A DNA stretch of 64,000 bases from Maribacter algarum (ex Lu et al. 2025) (nom. illeg.) (GTDB lineage: Bacteria > Bacteroidota > Bacteroidia > Flavobacteriales > Flavobacteriaceae): contig CANMAW010000008.1 of NCBI GenBank assembly GCA_947495915.1, positions 62,001 through 126,000 on the forward strand, in the 5' to 3' direction. The translations under genes were made by a program, and so were the position numbers. Under the pieces are notes generated by a model that was not told the origin of the DNA, did not search any database, and was given only the letters and a program-made list of their open reading frames with translations. Below, piece by piece: positions 1 to 9,156 of the stretch (positions within the stretch are counted from its first letter, which is position 1; the number at the start of each line of letters is the position of its first letter).

Positions 1-249
1 ACACAAATCAACTTGATACCATGATTTATTAGGGTAAAAGTGAGTTAGAACGGTAAAATCAATTTCAATTTTATCTTTGGTTCCTGAGGTTGAAAATCGA
101 TAAGAAATACCACTTGCAGTAGTCGCTGCAGCCCTTGCATTTTCTGGAAAATTTCCTTTAAAATCACTCCAAGAAAGCCGTTGATTCGAATTCCATTCAA
201 CAGTTTCTTCTTGTGCCACAGCTTGAAAGCTTATTAGCAAAAAAATCAT
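1..249 (-). CDS. DUF922-type secreted protein, C-terminus cut by window edge
   Basis: The reading frame is open from an ATG at 249 to the window edge, so only the first 83 residues are visible. It starts with a short hydrophobic signal peptide (MIFLLISFQAVAQ). After that comes a W..NQRLSWSDFKG segment followed by AAATTASGISY, which is the typical opening of DUF922, a family of secreted proteins with a predicted zinc-protease fold. The zinc motif would lie beyond the edge. The gene starts 17 bp after the OsmC stop on the same strand, so it is probably the last gene of that transcript. The frame stays open a little upstream of the ATG without a better start codon. Family assignment is by pattern and is moderately sure. 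Confidence 0.6.
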   Translation of the reverse strand, partial: MIFLLISFQAVAQEETVEWNSNQRLSWSDFKGNFPENARAAATTASGISYRFSTSGTKDKIEIDFTVLTHFYPNKSWYQVDLC

Positions 250-266
250 CTTTACAAGTATATACT

Positions 267-671
267 TTAAAGTACCCAATTAAATGTGATTACTTTTTCA
301 ATATCTGGGTGTAAACTATAATGCACAGGGCAAGTATTCGCCGTATGAATCAAAATTTTACGATGCTTTTCAGAAACAGCCTCCGGTAGACTTAATACAA
401 TTTCAATTTTAGAAATCCTTCTCGGTTCTGATGCCATATGTTTGGTGACCTCGGCAACGGTGCCTTTTAAGTTCACCTCTAGACCGTTAGCCTTTATACC
501 CATCATAGTTAAAATGCAACTTGCTAAACCTGTGGCGACAGTATCTGTGGGTGAAAATGCCTCACCTAAACCGTTATTATCAATTGGTGCATCAGTTATG
601 AATTCATTACCAGAGCGTAGGTGTACACATGAGGTTCTTAATTCACCAGTGTATGTAACTTTTGACGTCAT
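267..671 (-). CDS. OsmC/Ohr family protein
   Basis: A 134-residue protein of normal OsmC length. The two cysteines that define the family are present: Cys52 in GLASCILTMMG and Cys114 in NTCPVHYSL. In this family the pair acts as a thiol peroxidase site for organic or fatty-acid hydroperoxides in the cytoplasm, recycled by lipoyl or other thiols. The closing NTCPVHxSL pattern fits the OsmC subgroup usually annotated as 'OsmC family protein' rather than classic Ohr. It lies 2 bp after the LysM-PBP1 gene and 17 bp before the DUF922 gene, so all three are probably co-transcribed. Family is sure; the physiological peroxide is inferred. Confidence 0.9.
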   Translation of the reverse strand: MTSKVTYTGELRTSCVHLRSGNEFITDAPIDNNGLGEAFSPTDTVATGLASCILTMMGIKANGLEVNLKGTVAEVTKHMASEPRRISKIEIVLSLPEAVSEKHRKILIHTANTCPVHYSLHPDIEKVITFNWVL

Positions 672-673
672 TA

Positions 674-2866
674 TTACTCATTTACTTCTACAATTCTTAA
701 ATCTTTAAATGCCATGATGTAAGAAGCTTGATTATAGTATCCAGATGCAAAATCTTTTTCATAAGAAAATTTACTACCCGTATATTCTGTTTCTCCTATT
801 ATTTTAGACACTTCAATAAGATTCTTTTTATAAGCTAACTTAAGAAGCAAATCATAGGTTAAATCAAAACCGCGAACAGCAAAACGATCAGGGTCACTTT
901 GAAACTTTTTTCGATACCTATCCGTAAAACTATCATTACCAGATTCTCGGTATACAGAAGGATAGGTGAAATTTAAATTAGACAAATGAGTACTAGAAAT
1001 TACATCACTCTCAAAGGCCTTCCCTTTGAATGTTGTAAACATGCGAACCTGTACTTTATCATTACTCACTTCTGGATCAAGAGGAGTATCATGGAAAGAA
1101 TTTAATATGGAAGAAACACTTGATGCTAGTCTAAAATTATCGGTTTCAACAATAACCCAGTTATCAACCTCATCAGACATAATTTCAGCAACCTTTTCTC
1201 TATTAATTCCAATATTTTTTTCTTCTTCAATAACTTCTACCACTTTCGCCTCCGGAAATCTGCTTAAAATAGAGTCTTTTACATCAGCATTGGTGCTATC
1301 GGCGATAATTATTAAATTTTGATCAGTAACTTTTTTCTTTAAGAAATTTAACATTCGCTCTTTTAATACATTGTCTGAAGTATAAGAGAAAAATACATTA
1401 CTCATACTTAAATCTGTATCTGCTGGTATTGGTGCGATAACAGGTACTTGAACAGTAGATGATCGAACAGCAACTTCTCGTAACGAAGGCACATCTAAAG
1501 GACCAACAATAGCATCATAGCTCCCTAAGTTTTCCCGTAATAACAATTCTTTTGTTTTTAATAAACTCAATTGATTATCAAGTGTCTTCACGTCAACCGA
1601 AATACCTAATTCCGCAATGGAATCTAATGCAATTAAAGCGCCTGAATACAAACCCAAGCTAATTTTAGCATCAGTTCTACTGTCAATCATTTTTGCAGTA
1701 TTCGCTTTGTTATTAACATCCATTCGATCAGAACGAAAAGGTAATAAAAACAGCATTTTAGGGTGATTTTCAACATTCAAACTGTCTAGTAGATTTATTT
1801 TATCTAAAACCAATGCATTTCGCACTTCAAAATCACCTGTTTGGTTTTTAGGTAGTTTTAAAACCATACCGGCTTTTAAGCCATCTTTTAAATCAGGATT
1901 CAGTGCTAGCAATTCTTTATATTTAATTCCTAATTTTCTAGTTAGTGAAAACTCCGTTTGTTTTGGTTTTACTTCATAAAAAATATAGTTATCTGTATTT
2001 ACTTCGCCAGTAACCACTTTCTTCTCAGGAATACGTATAACCATTCCTTCTTTAAGTCCACCACGTTCGGTAATTTCTGGGTTCAAGCGTACAATCTCAT
2101 CAGATTTTACACCAAACTCTTGTTCTAGTCTATAAAAATTCATTTTTGCTGGTACGGTATACGAAATAAACAATTCTTGTACCTGATTCGGTATACTACT
2201 ACCTGCTATTTTGGGCATTTTCAACTCTTGACCTTCAGCTAAATAACTAGAATTTTTCGCCAAATCAGGATTCAATGCCACCATACTGTCAATGGTAATA
2301 CCGTATTTATGAGCGATACTCCAACGGGTTTCTTTTGAAGCTACCGTATATGTTTCAAAATCATCTTCATTTATAGTTATAGTATCCTCTGGTTTTACTC
2401 GGCGGTACTTCGGTATTTTTAATACCATTTTCTTCTTCAATTGTGCAGAATACAAAGCTCTATTATAGCGTTTAATATCTTCTTCAGTAATATGATATCG
2501 CTTTGCAATGCCATAAAGCGTTTCTTTTTTACGCACCTTATGTGAAGTAAAACCAATAGGTTCTTCTTGCGCTGCTTTTGGATCTTTTGCTGCCGGCGTT
2601 CTAGGATTTGTTGGAGTACTTGTTGTTTGAACAGTTTTTCCGTCTGCCGGAATTACCAAAATTGTATTTGCATTTAATACCTGATCTTTTCTAATTTCTT
2701 TATTATACTTTAGAATAGTCTCTGTATTTACTTTGTATTGACGAGCAATACTGCTTAAGGTTTCTCCCTTTTTAACAGCATGCGTGGTAAACTTTTGAGC
2801 CATTGCATTGCATCCGAAGAAAACAAACACTAACAGTACGAGGGTATTTTTTAATAAATGATTCAT
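674..2866 (-). CDS. LysM-repeat protein with PBP1-type periplasmic binding domain
   Basis: A 730-residue envelope protein. The N-terminus (MNHLLKNTLVLLVFVFFGCNAMAQ) is a signal peptide; the FFGC stretch could also serve as a lipobox. Five LysM modules follow at about residues 26-70, 108-152, 172-219, 233-283 and 295-340. Each has the form YxVxxxET..SIAxxYxI...LNP...GxxLxIP and should bind peptidoglycan glycan. Residues from about 370 to the end resemble a type 1 periplasmic binding fold (as in amino-acid ABC transporter receptors), with no transporter nearby. This fused architecture is common in Flavobacteriia; a cell-wall sensing or anchoring role is inferred. It heads a probable operon with OsmC and DUF922. 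Confidence 0.85.
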   Translation of the reverse strand: MNHLLKNTLVLLVFVFFGCNAMAQKFTTHAVKKGETLSSIARQYKVNTETILKYNKEIRKDQVLNANTILVIPADGKTVQTTSTPTNPRTPAAKDPKAAQEEPIGFTSHKVRKKETLYGIAKRYHITEEDIKRYNRALYSAQLKKKMVLKIPKYRRVKPEDTITINEDDFETYTVASKETRWSIAHKYGITIDSMVALNPDLAKNSSYLAEGQELKMPKIAGSSIPNQVQELFISYTVPAKMNFYRLEQEFGVKSDEIVRLNPEITERGGLKEGMVIRIPEKKVVTGEVNTDNYIFYEVKPKQTEFSLTRKLGIKYKELLALNPDLKDGLKAGMVLKLPKNQTGDFEVRNALVLDKINLLDSLNVENHPKMLFLLPFRSDRMDVNNKANTAKMIDSRTDAKISLGLYSGALIALDSIAELGISVDVKTLDNQLSLLKTKELLLRENLGSYDAIVGPLDVPSLREVAVRSSTVQVPVIAPIPADTDLSMSNVFFSYTSDNVLKERMLNFLKKKVTDQNLIIIADSTNADVKDSILSRFPEAKVVEVIEEEKNIGINREKVAEIMSDEVDNWVIVETDNFRLASSVSSILNSFHDTPLDPEVSNDKVQVRMFTTFKGKAFESDVISSTHLSNLNFTYPSVYRESGNDSFTDRYRKKFQSDPDRFAVRGFDLTYDLLLKLAYKKNLIEVSKIIGETEYTGSKFSYEKDFASGYYNQASYIMAFKDLRIVEVNE

Positions 2867-2950
2867 GTGTTCTTTGGTAATTCGTTATTCTTTATTAATT
2901 CATTGATTGAGTGAAATACAATGAACCAGGCCTATACAGCATTGGGCTTG

Positions 2951-4483
2951 TTACTCCCATTCAATAGTTGCCGGAGGTTTAGAGCTTATATCATATACGA
3001 CACGATTCACACCTGGGACTTTATTTATTATATCATTTGATGTTTTTTGTAAAAACTCATATGGTAAATTAACCCAATCAGCAGTCATACCGTCGGTACT
3101 TTCAACGGCTCGTAAAGCTACACATTTTTCATATGTTCGCTCATCACCCATTACTCCTACACTATTCACTGGCAACAACATAGCTCCGGCTTGCCATACT
3201 TTATCGTACAAGCCCCATTCTCGCAATCCGTTAATAAAAATATGATCAACTTCTTGTAGAATAGTTACCTTTTCGGGCGTAATATCACCAAGAATTCGAA
3301 TGGCTAAACCCGGACCCGGAAAAGGATGTCTTCCTAACAACTCTTTATCTAAGCCCATACTAGCTCCTACCCTACGCACTTCATCTTTAAAAAGCATTTT
3401 CAAAGGCTCTACAACTTTCAGCTTCATGAAATCAGGTAACCCACCTACATTATGATGGCTTTTTATCGTGGCTGAAGGCCCACCAGTTGCCGATACCGAT
3501 TCAATTACATCAGGATAAATGGTACCCTGCGCCAACCATTTCGCATTTTCTACTAGATGAGATTCATCATCAAACACTTCTACAAAAACACGACCAATAA
3601 TTTTTCTTTTTTTCTCAGGATCGCTCTCTCCTGCTAATTCATCCAAAAAGCGTGCCGAAGCATCGACACCCTTAACATTCAAGCCCATGCCTTCGTATTG
3701 CTGTAATACGCCGTCAAATTCATTTTTACGTAACAGTCCATTATTTACAAAAATGCAATGCAGGTTTTTACCAATCGCCTTATGCAATAAAACTGCAGCA
3801 ACTGAAGAATCTACTCCGCCTGACAATCCTAAAATCACTTTTTCATCGCCAATTTTTTCTTGAAGTTCTGACACCGTAGTTTCTACGAATGCATCAGGCG
3901 TCCAAGTTTGTGCTATTCCTGCAATATCAACCAAGAAATTTTCAAGCAGTTGTTTTCCATCGGTAGAATGATATACTTCAGGATGAAATTGTATGCCGTA
4001 TGTTTCTTCGCCTTCAAATTTAAATGCCGCATTTTCAACATCGTGAGTACTAGCTAATAATTGTGCATTTTCCGGAAGCTTTTTAATCGTATCAGCATGA
4101 CTCATCCAAACTTGACTACCAATATGCACATCCTTTAAAAAAGAATGATCTGTCTCAACCTTTGACAGATTAGCTCTACCGTACTCACGAGTATTCGATT
4201 TCTCTACATTTCCACCATTGAAATGTGCTAGGTACTGAGCACCGTAACAAACCCCTAAAAGTGGTTTTTTGCCTCTTATCTCAGACAAATCAGGGTGTGG
4301 AGCATCTTCAGCTCTTACCGAATACGGAGAACCCGATAGTATGACCGCCTTATACTCAGAAAGGTCTTTTGGGGGATTATTAAATGGTTTTATTTCGGAA
4401 AAAATATTCAGTTCTCTTACGCGTCTACCTATGAGTTGGGTATACTGTGAACCGAAGTCTAGAATTAGGACTTTGTTTTGCAT
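2951..4483 (-). CDS. guaA: GMP synthase (glutamine-hydrolysing)
   Basis: Converts XMP to GMP with ATP and glutamine, the last step of guanine nucleotide synthesis in the cytoplasm. The 510-residue protein has the class I amidotransferase domain first (nucleophile in [10 protein letters not shown], His/Glu in QFHPEV). Next is the ATP pyrophosphatase domain with the P-loop [13 protein letters not shown], and then the dimerisation domain ending [10 protein letters not shown] chose the ATG at 4483 ([11 protein letters not shown]). The longer start at 4507 lacks homology and lies upstream of the likely -7 box (4487-4494), so it would not be on that transcript. The gene stands alone: it ends about 85 bp before the LysM gene start, and the TonB receptor diverges. 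Confidence 0.97.
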   Translation of the reverse strand: MQNKVLILDFGSQYTQLIGRRVRELNIFSEIKPFNNPPKDLSEYKAVILSGSPYSVRAEDAPHPDLSEIRGKKPLLGVCYGAQYLAHFNGGNVEKSNTREYGRANLSKVETDHSFLKDVHIGSQVWMSHADTIKKLPENAQLLASTHDVENAAFKFEGEETYGIQFHPEVYHSTDGKQLLENFLVDIAGIAQTWTPDAFVETTVSELQEKIGDEKVILGLSGGVDSSVAAVLLHKAIGKNLHCIFVNNGLLRKNEFDGVLQQYEGMGLNVKGVDASARFLDELAGESDPEKKRKIIGRVFVEVFDDESHLVENAKWLAQGTIYPDVIESVSATGGPSATIKSHHNVGGLPDFMKLKVVEPLKMLFKDEVRRVGASMGLDKELLGRHPFPGPGLAIRILGDITPEKVTILQEVDHIFINGLREWGLYDKVWQAGAMLLPVNSVGVMGDERTYEKCVALRAVESTDGMTADWVNLPYEFLQKTSNDIINKVPGVNRVVYDISSKPPATIEWE

Positions 4484-4486
4484 GGG

Positions 4487-4494
4487 CAAAAATA
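4487..4494 (-). promoter_or_regulatory. Candidate -7 promoter box for guaA
   Basis: On the minus strand this reads TATTTTTG, an exact match to the Bacteroidota -7 element TAnnTTTG. Only 3 nt separate it from the chosen guaA ATG, so a transcript from it would be essentially leaderless. I see no clear -33 TTTG at the right spacing. An alternative is that guaA transcription starts further upstream, through the hairpin at 4580-4608. Confidence 0.4.
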
Positions 4495-4507
4495 GGAATT
4501 TACCCAA

Positions 4508-5057
4508 TTTGAGAAAGCCTTATCTAAACATATTTGTAACATGTTTTTAACAAGTGTTATTTTTGAAAGAATTCTAAAAAAAAACTCAGAACAGTCGTTC
4601 TGAGCTTTTAAACATTTTCCGGTAACCAGCCGGAACATTTCAACCAAACTAACAATTATGAAACAATCAATTTCATATGTTCGTTTGGTCGAGAAATATC
4701 TGGCTCATTACAATGAAGTACGTTAAAGTTTGTTAAAATCACATACGTTAATCAACATTAAAAATGGCACTTAAACCCATTTCATTTTAGTCTTATCATA
4801 TCGCTATCATCCTTGCCATTTTAACTAGGTCATCAGCTTTTTAATAGGTCTTATTTTCAATTTTAAATTCTGTTTTTTCTCTGTAAGCCAATACTCACAT
4901 TTATCATTTTATTAACAACAACATGTAGTAAATAAGTTTTTCTTGCGCTAATATAAAACCAACCAATTTCATCTTTTGAATTAAAAAAATCGTAGTTCAA
5001 GTTCAGTAAAACCATTTTAATCAAACATCAATTTCATTAATCAAAAACCTAACCAGT
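4508..5057. other. Long divergent intergenic region guaA / TonB receptor
   Basis: About 550 bp between divergent genes. It holds the orphan terminator (4580-4608), a small hairpin (4617-4635) and a 22-codon plus-strand reading frame at 4658-4726 (MKQSISYVRLVEKYLAHYNEVR) that starts in an AT-rich leader-like context. The rest (4730-5057) is AT-rich. I find no exact TAnnTTTG box on either strand in it, and no convincing longer gene. The 22-codon frame may be chance. Confidence 0.5.
4580..4608 (-). terminator. Orphan intrinsic terminator/attenuator upstream of guaA
   Basis: A perfect 8-bp stem (CTCAGAAC/GTTCTGAG) with an AGTC loop at 4585-4604. On the minus strand it is followed by a run of nine T; on the plus strand by only four. 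It therefore works best on leftward transcripts, yet no protein gene is seen to its right on the minus strand. A second smaller hairpin (TTCCGG/CCGGAA, 4617-4635) lies just before it in that direction. Confidence 0.65.
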
Positions 5058-7484
5058 TTGACGAACAAAAACTATTTCACCCTATTTTTTCTATGCCATT
5101 TATTTTATGGTTTTTCTAATAACAAATCTGATTCTATTTTAAAACCTCACCTTCAGGCTACCTCATATACGATTAGTGGATATATTACCGAAAGCGGCAG
5201 CGGCGAAAATCTTTTAGGAGTATCAGTATATGTACCTGAATTAAAATTAGGCACCATAACTAACGATTATGGCTTCTTTTCATTAACCCTACCTGAGGGC
5301 AAACACGAGGTGTACATTTCGTACATTGGTTATGCCACCCAAATAAAGTCTATTGAATTAAACAAGGATTCCTCTTGGGCCATTGATTTAGAGTCGGCTA
5401 CAGAATCACTTGAAGAGGTCGTCGTCACTGCCGATGAAAAAGTGAAGCAGAGTAAGGTGACTCAAATGAGTACGGTAAAAATAAAACCATCAATTGTTCA
5501 AGACGTGCCAGCCCTTCTTGGTGAAAAAGACGTTTTAAAAACACTACAACTGTTACCAGGTATTCAAGGAGGATCAGAAGGTACTTCAGGATTCTTTGTA
5601 CGTGGCGGAACACCGGATCAAAATCTAATTGTTCTTGATGATGCCGTTGTTTACAATTCAAATCACTTGTTTGGTTTTCTTTCCGTGTTTAATGGAGATG
5701 CTATTAAATCGGTAGAAGCCTTCAAAGGAGGATTCCCTGCTCGATATGGTGGTCGACTATCTTCTGTGATTAAAATTGACATGAAAGACGGAAATAAAGA
5801 AAAACTTTCTGGTAAAATTAATGTCGGACTAATTTCTTCATCGCTCTTATTGGAAGGGCCCATTAATAAAGGAAAAACCTCCTTTATTGTTAGTGGTCGA
5901 CGTACCTACGCAGATATACTTGCCCGCCCATTTATTCTGTCAGAAACTGATGGTGATGCTGCTGGAGGATATTTTTTCGCTGATTTGAATTTCAAGGTTC
6001 ATCATATTTTTAGTGAAAAAGACAAAATTTATTGGAGTAATTATTACGGTAAAGATAAATTTTACGGCAACGATAAAACAGATAATTATGAAGACCGAGT
6101 ACGTTTAGGATGGGGAAACATTACCTCATCGCTTCGGTGGAATCATCAATTCAATAACAAATTATTTTCTAATACTTCGCTCATTTTTAGTAATTATGAA
6201 TTTAAGGTAACTGGTGATTTTAAAGAGACTTTACCAGATAACACTATTGAAGAATATTTTTTTAATACAAGTTCTGGTATTAATGACTACAGTGTAAAAA
6301 CTGATTTTGATTATTTTCCAAATACAAAGCATCGTATTCGGTTTGGGGCTTTAGCCACCCAACACAATTTTACACCGCAACGGGTATTAATAAAAGATGA
6401 TTATATCGGCGATGTAAATCTAAAGCAAGAACTCAACTCTTTTGAAGGTGGTATTTATGCTGAAGATGATTGGAAATTGACCGATAAACTTAAAATTTCT
6501 CCCGGTTTTCGATTGAGCTATTTTAAATACAAAGACAAGCAATACATCAATCCTGAACCAAGACTGGCATTATCTTACAATGTGAAACCAGACTTTGCCC
6601 TAAAAGCATCTTATACTAAAATGAATCAGTACATTCATTTACTATCTAGTTCGGGTATTGGTTTACCGACAGATTTATGGGTTTCGTCGACTGATCAGGT
6701 AAAACCACAAACTTCACAACAATATGCTATAGGATTAGCCAAAGATTTTTTTAATAGCGATTATTCTGTGAGCCTCGAAGGATACTATAAAACCATGGAT
6801 GATGTTATTGCTTACAAAGAAGGAGCCTCCTTTTTAGCATTTGAAGATATTGAAAATGGCCAAACTATTACTTGGGAAGACAATATCACCTCAGGCAAAG
6901 GCTGGGCTTACGGAGCAGAGTTATTATTACGAAAGCAAACCGGTAAACTTACTGGGTGGTTAGGCTATACACTTTCTTGGTCTGAACGACAGTTTGATGA
7001 ACTGAATTTGGGTAAGAAATTTTTCGACCGCTATGATCGTAGACATGATATCTCATTGGTTGGTATTTACAAACCTCATGATCGCATAACACTTTCAGCG
7101 ACATGGGTACTTTCTTCAGGTAACAACTACACCCTACCTAATTTGCAACGTTTATCACTACCCGATGGTTTTCCAATTGATAATTACGGCAACTATTACG
7201 GTGGTACTACCGAAGATTTTACTACGCAACGAAACAATTTTAGAGCAGAAACAAGTCACCGATTAGATTTGGGTGTTCAATTACATAAAAAATTAAAAAA
7301 AGGGCGAGAACGTACCTGGGGCTTTTCACTTTACAACAGCTATGCAAGACAGAATCCGTTTATTTATACGCTAGGTGATTCGTATTATAACTACAACGAC
7401 CCAAATGCAACAGTTGAACAAGAACTTACCAAAACCTCAGTACTGATGCTTATACCCTCATTTAACTATACCTTCAAATTTTAA
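5058..7484 (+). CDS. TonB-dependent receptor with carboxypeptidase-like regulatory domain
   Basis: An 808-residue outer-membrane active transporter. After a signal peptide (hydrophobic residues about 8-20) comes a CarboxypepD_reg-like domain at about 35-115 (ISGYITESGSGENLLGVSV...TNDYGFFSLTLPEG). The plug follows at about 140-250 (VRGGTPDQNLIVLDDAVVYN) and then the 22-strand barrel, ending in the aromatic strand SFNYTFKF. The start shown is a TTG at 5058. No in-frame ATG lies close by, and this start keeps the signal peptide intact. The DUF4249 lipoprotein follows after 3 bp. The pair resembles a SusC-like importer with a non-SusD partner; the substrate cannot be read from sequence. Confidence 0.93.
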   Translation: MTNKNYFTLFFLCHLFYGFSNNKSDSILKPHLQATSYTISGYITESGSGENLLGVSVYVPELKLGTITNDYGFFSLTLPEGKHEVYISYIGYATQIKSIELNKDSSWAIDLESATESLEEVVVTADEKVKQSKVTQMSTVKIKPSIVQDVPALLGEKDVLKTLQLLPGIQGGSEGTSGFFVRGGTPDQNLIVLDDAVVYNSNHLFGFLSVFNGDAIKSVEAFKGGFPARYGGRLSSVIKIDMKDGNKEKLSGKINVGLISSSLLLEGPINKGKTSFIVSGRRTYADILARPFILSETDGDAAGGYFFADLNFKVHHIFSEKDKIYWSNYYGKDKFYGNDKTDNYEDRVRLGWGNITSSLRWNHQFNNKLFSNTSLIFSNYEFKVTGDFKETLPDNTIEEYFFNTSSGINDYSVKTDFDYFPNTKHRIRFGALATQHNFTPQRVLIKDDYIGDVNLKQELNSFEGGIYAEDDWKLTDKLKISPGFRLSYFKYKDKQYINPEPRLALSYNVKPDFALKASYTKMNQYIHLLSSSGIGLPTDLWVSSTDQVKPQTSQQYAIGLAKDFFNSDYSVSLEGYYKTMDDVIAYKEGASFLAFEDIENGQTITWEDNITSGKGWAYGAELLLRKQTGKLTGWLGYTLSWSERQFDELNLGKKFFDRYDRRHDISLVGIYKPHDRITLSATWVLSSGNNYTLPNLQRLSLPDGFPIDNYGNYYGGTTEDFTTQRNNFRAETSHRLDLGVQLHKKLKKGRERTWGFSLYNSYARQNPFIYTLGDSYYNYNDPNATVEQELTKTSVLMLIPSFNYTFKF

Positions 7485-7487
7485 GTT

Positions 7488-8378
7488 ATGAAAAAAACAC
7501 TCTTACTTTTCGTCGGATTAATGGTACTCTTCACTGGGTGTCAGAAGGTAGTTGATGCTAAAGAACTATTAAATACAGAAGAACAAATTTTTATTTCAAG
7601 TTATATTTCTCCTCAAGACACCGTTTTGCGGGTGAATGTATCGCGAGCCTTACCGGCCATAGGTACCCCTTTAAGTATTTCTGATCATGAAGCTAATCGT
7701 AACTTGTTTTTAATTAAAAATGCTTTGGTGTCGCTTTCAGATGATTTAGGAAACACTGCTCAATTATTTTATTCTGATTCCTTAGATACCTATTTAACAC
7801 CGTCGAGCTCATTGGAAATTTTATCAGAGCAAACTTATTTTTTAGAGGTCACCGTAGATGCCAAAACATTTAGCACTTCGTGTACTATACCAAAAAAGGT
7901 GGAAACTATTAACGAGCGTATCACTTACAGAGACGACATGTACGGCGGAACAGAAGCCGAAATAACGCTTAGCTTTGAAGATATTAAAGGCGCTGATAAT
8001 TATTATGTTTTAGGCGGAATAGCAAGTAATACAGTGCAATATGATAATTTTGAACCAGAGACTTATACGTATCCCTTGTATTTTGATACTGATGAATTTT
8101 TAACAGATAATCTTGAAGATGGCGCTATCTTGAGCGGTACCACATATAGTTATTTTGGTACTGATGCCACTGTTATAGACAATAGCATTATACTTCAGGT
8201 AGCTAACGTTGAAGAAAGCTTATTCCAAAATCTAAGAACTACGGCCACCAACGCAGAATCAGAAGGAAACCCTTTTGTTGAATATGCTATTGCACCCAAT
8301 AATTTTACTGAAGATGGAGTCATTGGTGTTTTCGCAGGATATCAAATTACCGAGAAGAAAATTGAAGTAGAATACTAA
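7488..8378 (+). CDS. DUF4249 domain lipoprotein
   Basis: A 296-residue surface or periplasmic lipoprotein. The signal peptide ends in the lipobox LFTGC, with Cys18 as the lipidated residue. The body has the DUF4249 layout: EEQIFISSYISPQDTVLRVNVSRALP near residues 32-57, then a beta-rich domain with TYFLEVTVDAKTFSTSCTIP. This family is regularly encoded right behind TonB receptors carrying a CarboxypepD_reg domain, as here with a 3-bp gap. A receptor accessory role is likely but the ligand is unknown. A strong terminator follows immediately. Confidence 0.88.
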   Translation: MKKTLLLFVGLMVLFTGCQKVVDAKELLNTEEQIFISSYISPQDTVLRVNVSRALPAIGTPLSISDHEANRNLFLIKNALVSLSDDLGNTAQLFYSDSLDTYLTPSSSLEILSEQTYFLEVTVDAKTFSTSCTIPKKVETINERITYRDDMYGGTEAEITLSFEDIKGADNYYVLGGIASNTVQYDNFEPETYTYPLYFDTDEFLTDNLEDGAILSGTTYSYFGTDATVIDNSIILQVANVEESLFQNLRTTATNAESEGNPFVEYAIAPNNFTEDGVIGVFAGYQITEKKIEVEY

Positions 8379-8383
8379 AAAGT

Positions 8384-8411
8384 AAAAGCTCGGGAACCAC
8401 CCCGAGCTTTT
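8384..8411 (+). terminator. Intrinsic terminator of TonB receptor/DUF4249 operon
   Basis: An 11-bp perfect stem (AAAAGCTCGGG / CCCGAGCTTTT) with a six-base loop, 5 bp after the DUF4249 stop. The A and T tails make it potentially bidirectional. Confidence 0.88.
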
Positions 8412-8610
8412 CATCAAAATCAAAAACCAACCTAAACACATTAAACTGATTATTAATTAAACTAACTCAATAATTAACAATCACAGCAATTTTTATATAT
8501 AACAACAGCACTGTAAAATACCCTACCTAATTTTTGAATTTTTTTGTGCTATTTTTCAAAGAAATTAGAACAACTGGTTTTAAGAGCTTTCAAAAAGCTA
8601 TCTTACCTAT

Positions 8611-9156
8611 ATGAGCAATATATATTTTAATGAGTTGGTTGGCCATTTAAAAGCTGGGGTAAATACTCACGGTCATCCGTTTCGATACGCTGTTTTGGGC
8701 ACAACCGGATTGCATAATGAGCCGCAACTACGTACTGTAGTGCTACGTGAAGTTTCTGATAAATTCGTTTTTCGAATTTTCACAGATTCTCGTTCAAATA
8801 AAATAAAGCAACTAGTAAAAAATAACCAGGTTAGCCTATTGTTTTATCACGCTGAAGAAATGCTACAGGCTACCATAAATGGCAAAGCAAAAATTATTAC
8901 AGATCCCGAAGTAATACAGTCTTATTGGAGTGGTATAGGGCCAAATGCTCAAAAAGATTATACCACAGATAAAGCACCAGGAAGTGAAATTAAGAATGCT
9001 CAATCTATTTCATATTTAACTGATCATCATCATTTTAGTATTATCTACGTTACTACAAGTTCTATGCAGTACCTAAAATTGAATCGAAAACAACATTTAA
9101 AGATTCAATTTACCAAAGTAGATGCCAATTGGCAGGGGACTTTGTTAGTGCCTTAA
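8611..9156 (+). CDS. Pyridoxamine 5'-phosphate oxidase family (FMN-binding) protein
   Basis: A 181-residue single-domain protein of the split-barrel flavin family. The segment PQLRTVVLREV...FRIFTDSRSNKIKQLVKNNQVSLLFYH matches the FMN-binding strands of PPOX proteins, and the WSGIGPNAQKDY stretch fits the Alr4036-like subgroup. It lacks the clear C-terminal signature of genuine PdxH, so a role in vitamin B6 synthesis is not claimed. It probably binds FMN and acts as a cytoplasmic oxidoreductase. The gene has its own upstream region and its last 4 bp overlap the end of convergent bshC. Confidence 0.8.
   Translation: MSNIYFNELVGHLKAGVNTHGHPFRYAVLGTTGLHNEPQLRTVVLREVSDKFVFRIFTDSRSNKIKQLVKNNQVSLLFYHAEEMLQATINGKAKIITDPEVIQSYWSGIGPNAQKDYTTDKAPGSEIKNAQSISYLTDHHHFSIIYVTTSSMQYLKLNRKQHLKIQFTKVDANWQGTLLVP

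Noticed and set aside
442-708. Plus-strand 88-codon open frame across the OsmC gene
   Set aside because: Antisense to a clear OsmC gene; composition is not protein-like for this genome.
4465-4647. Minus-strand 60-codon frame spanning the guaA start and the orphan hairpin
   Set aside because: It runs through the terminator and the guaA promoter in another frame and has no recognisable pattern.
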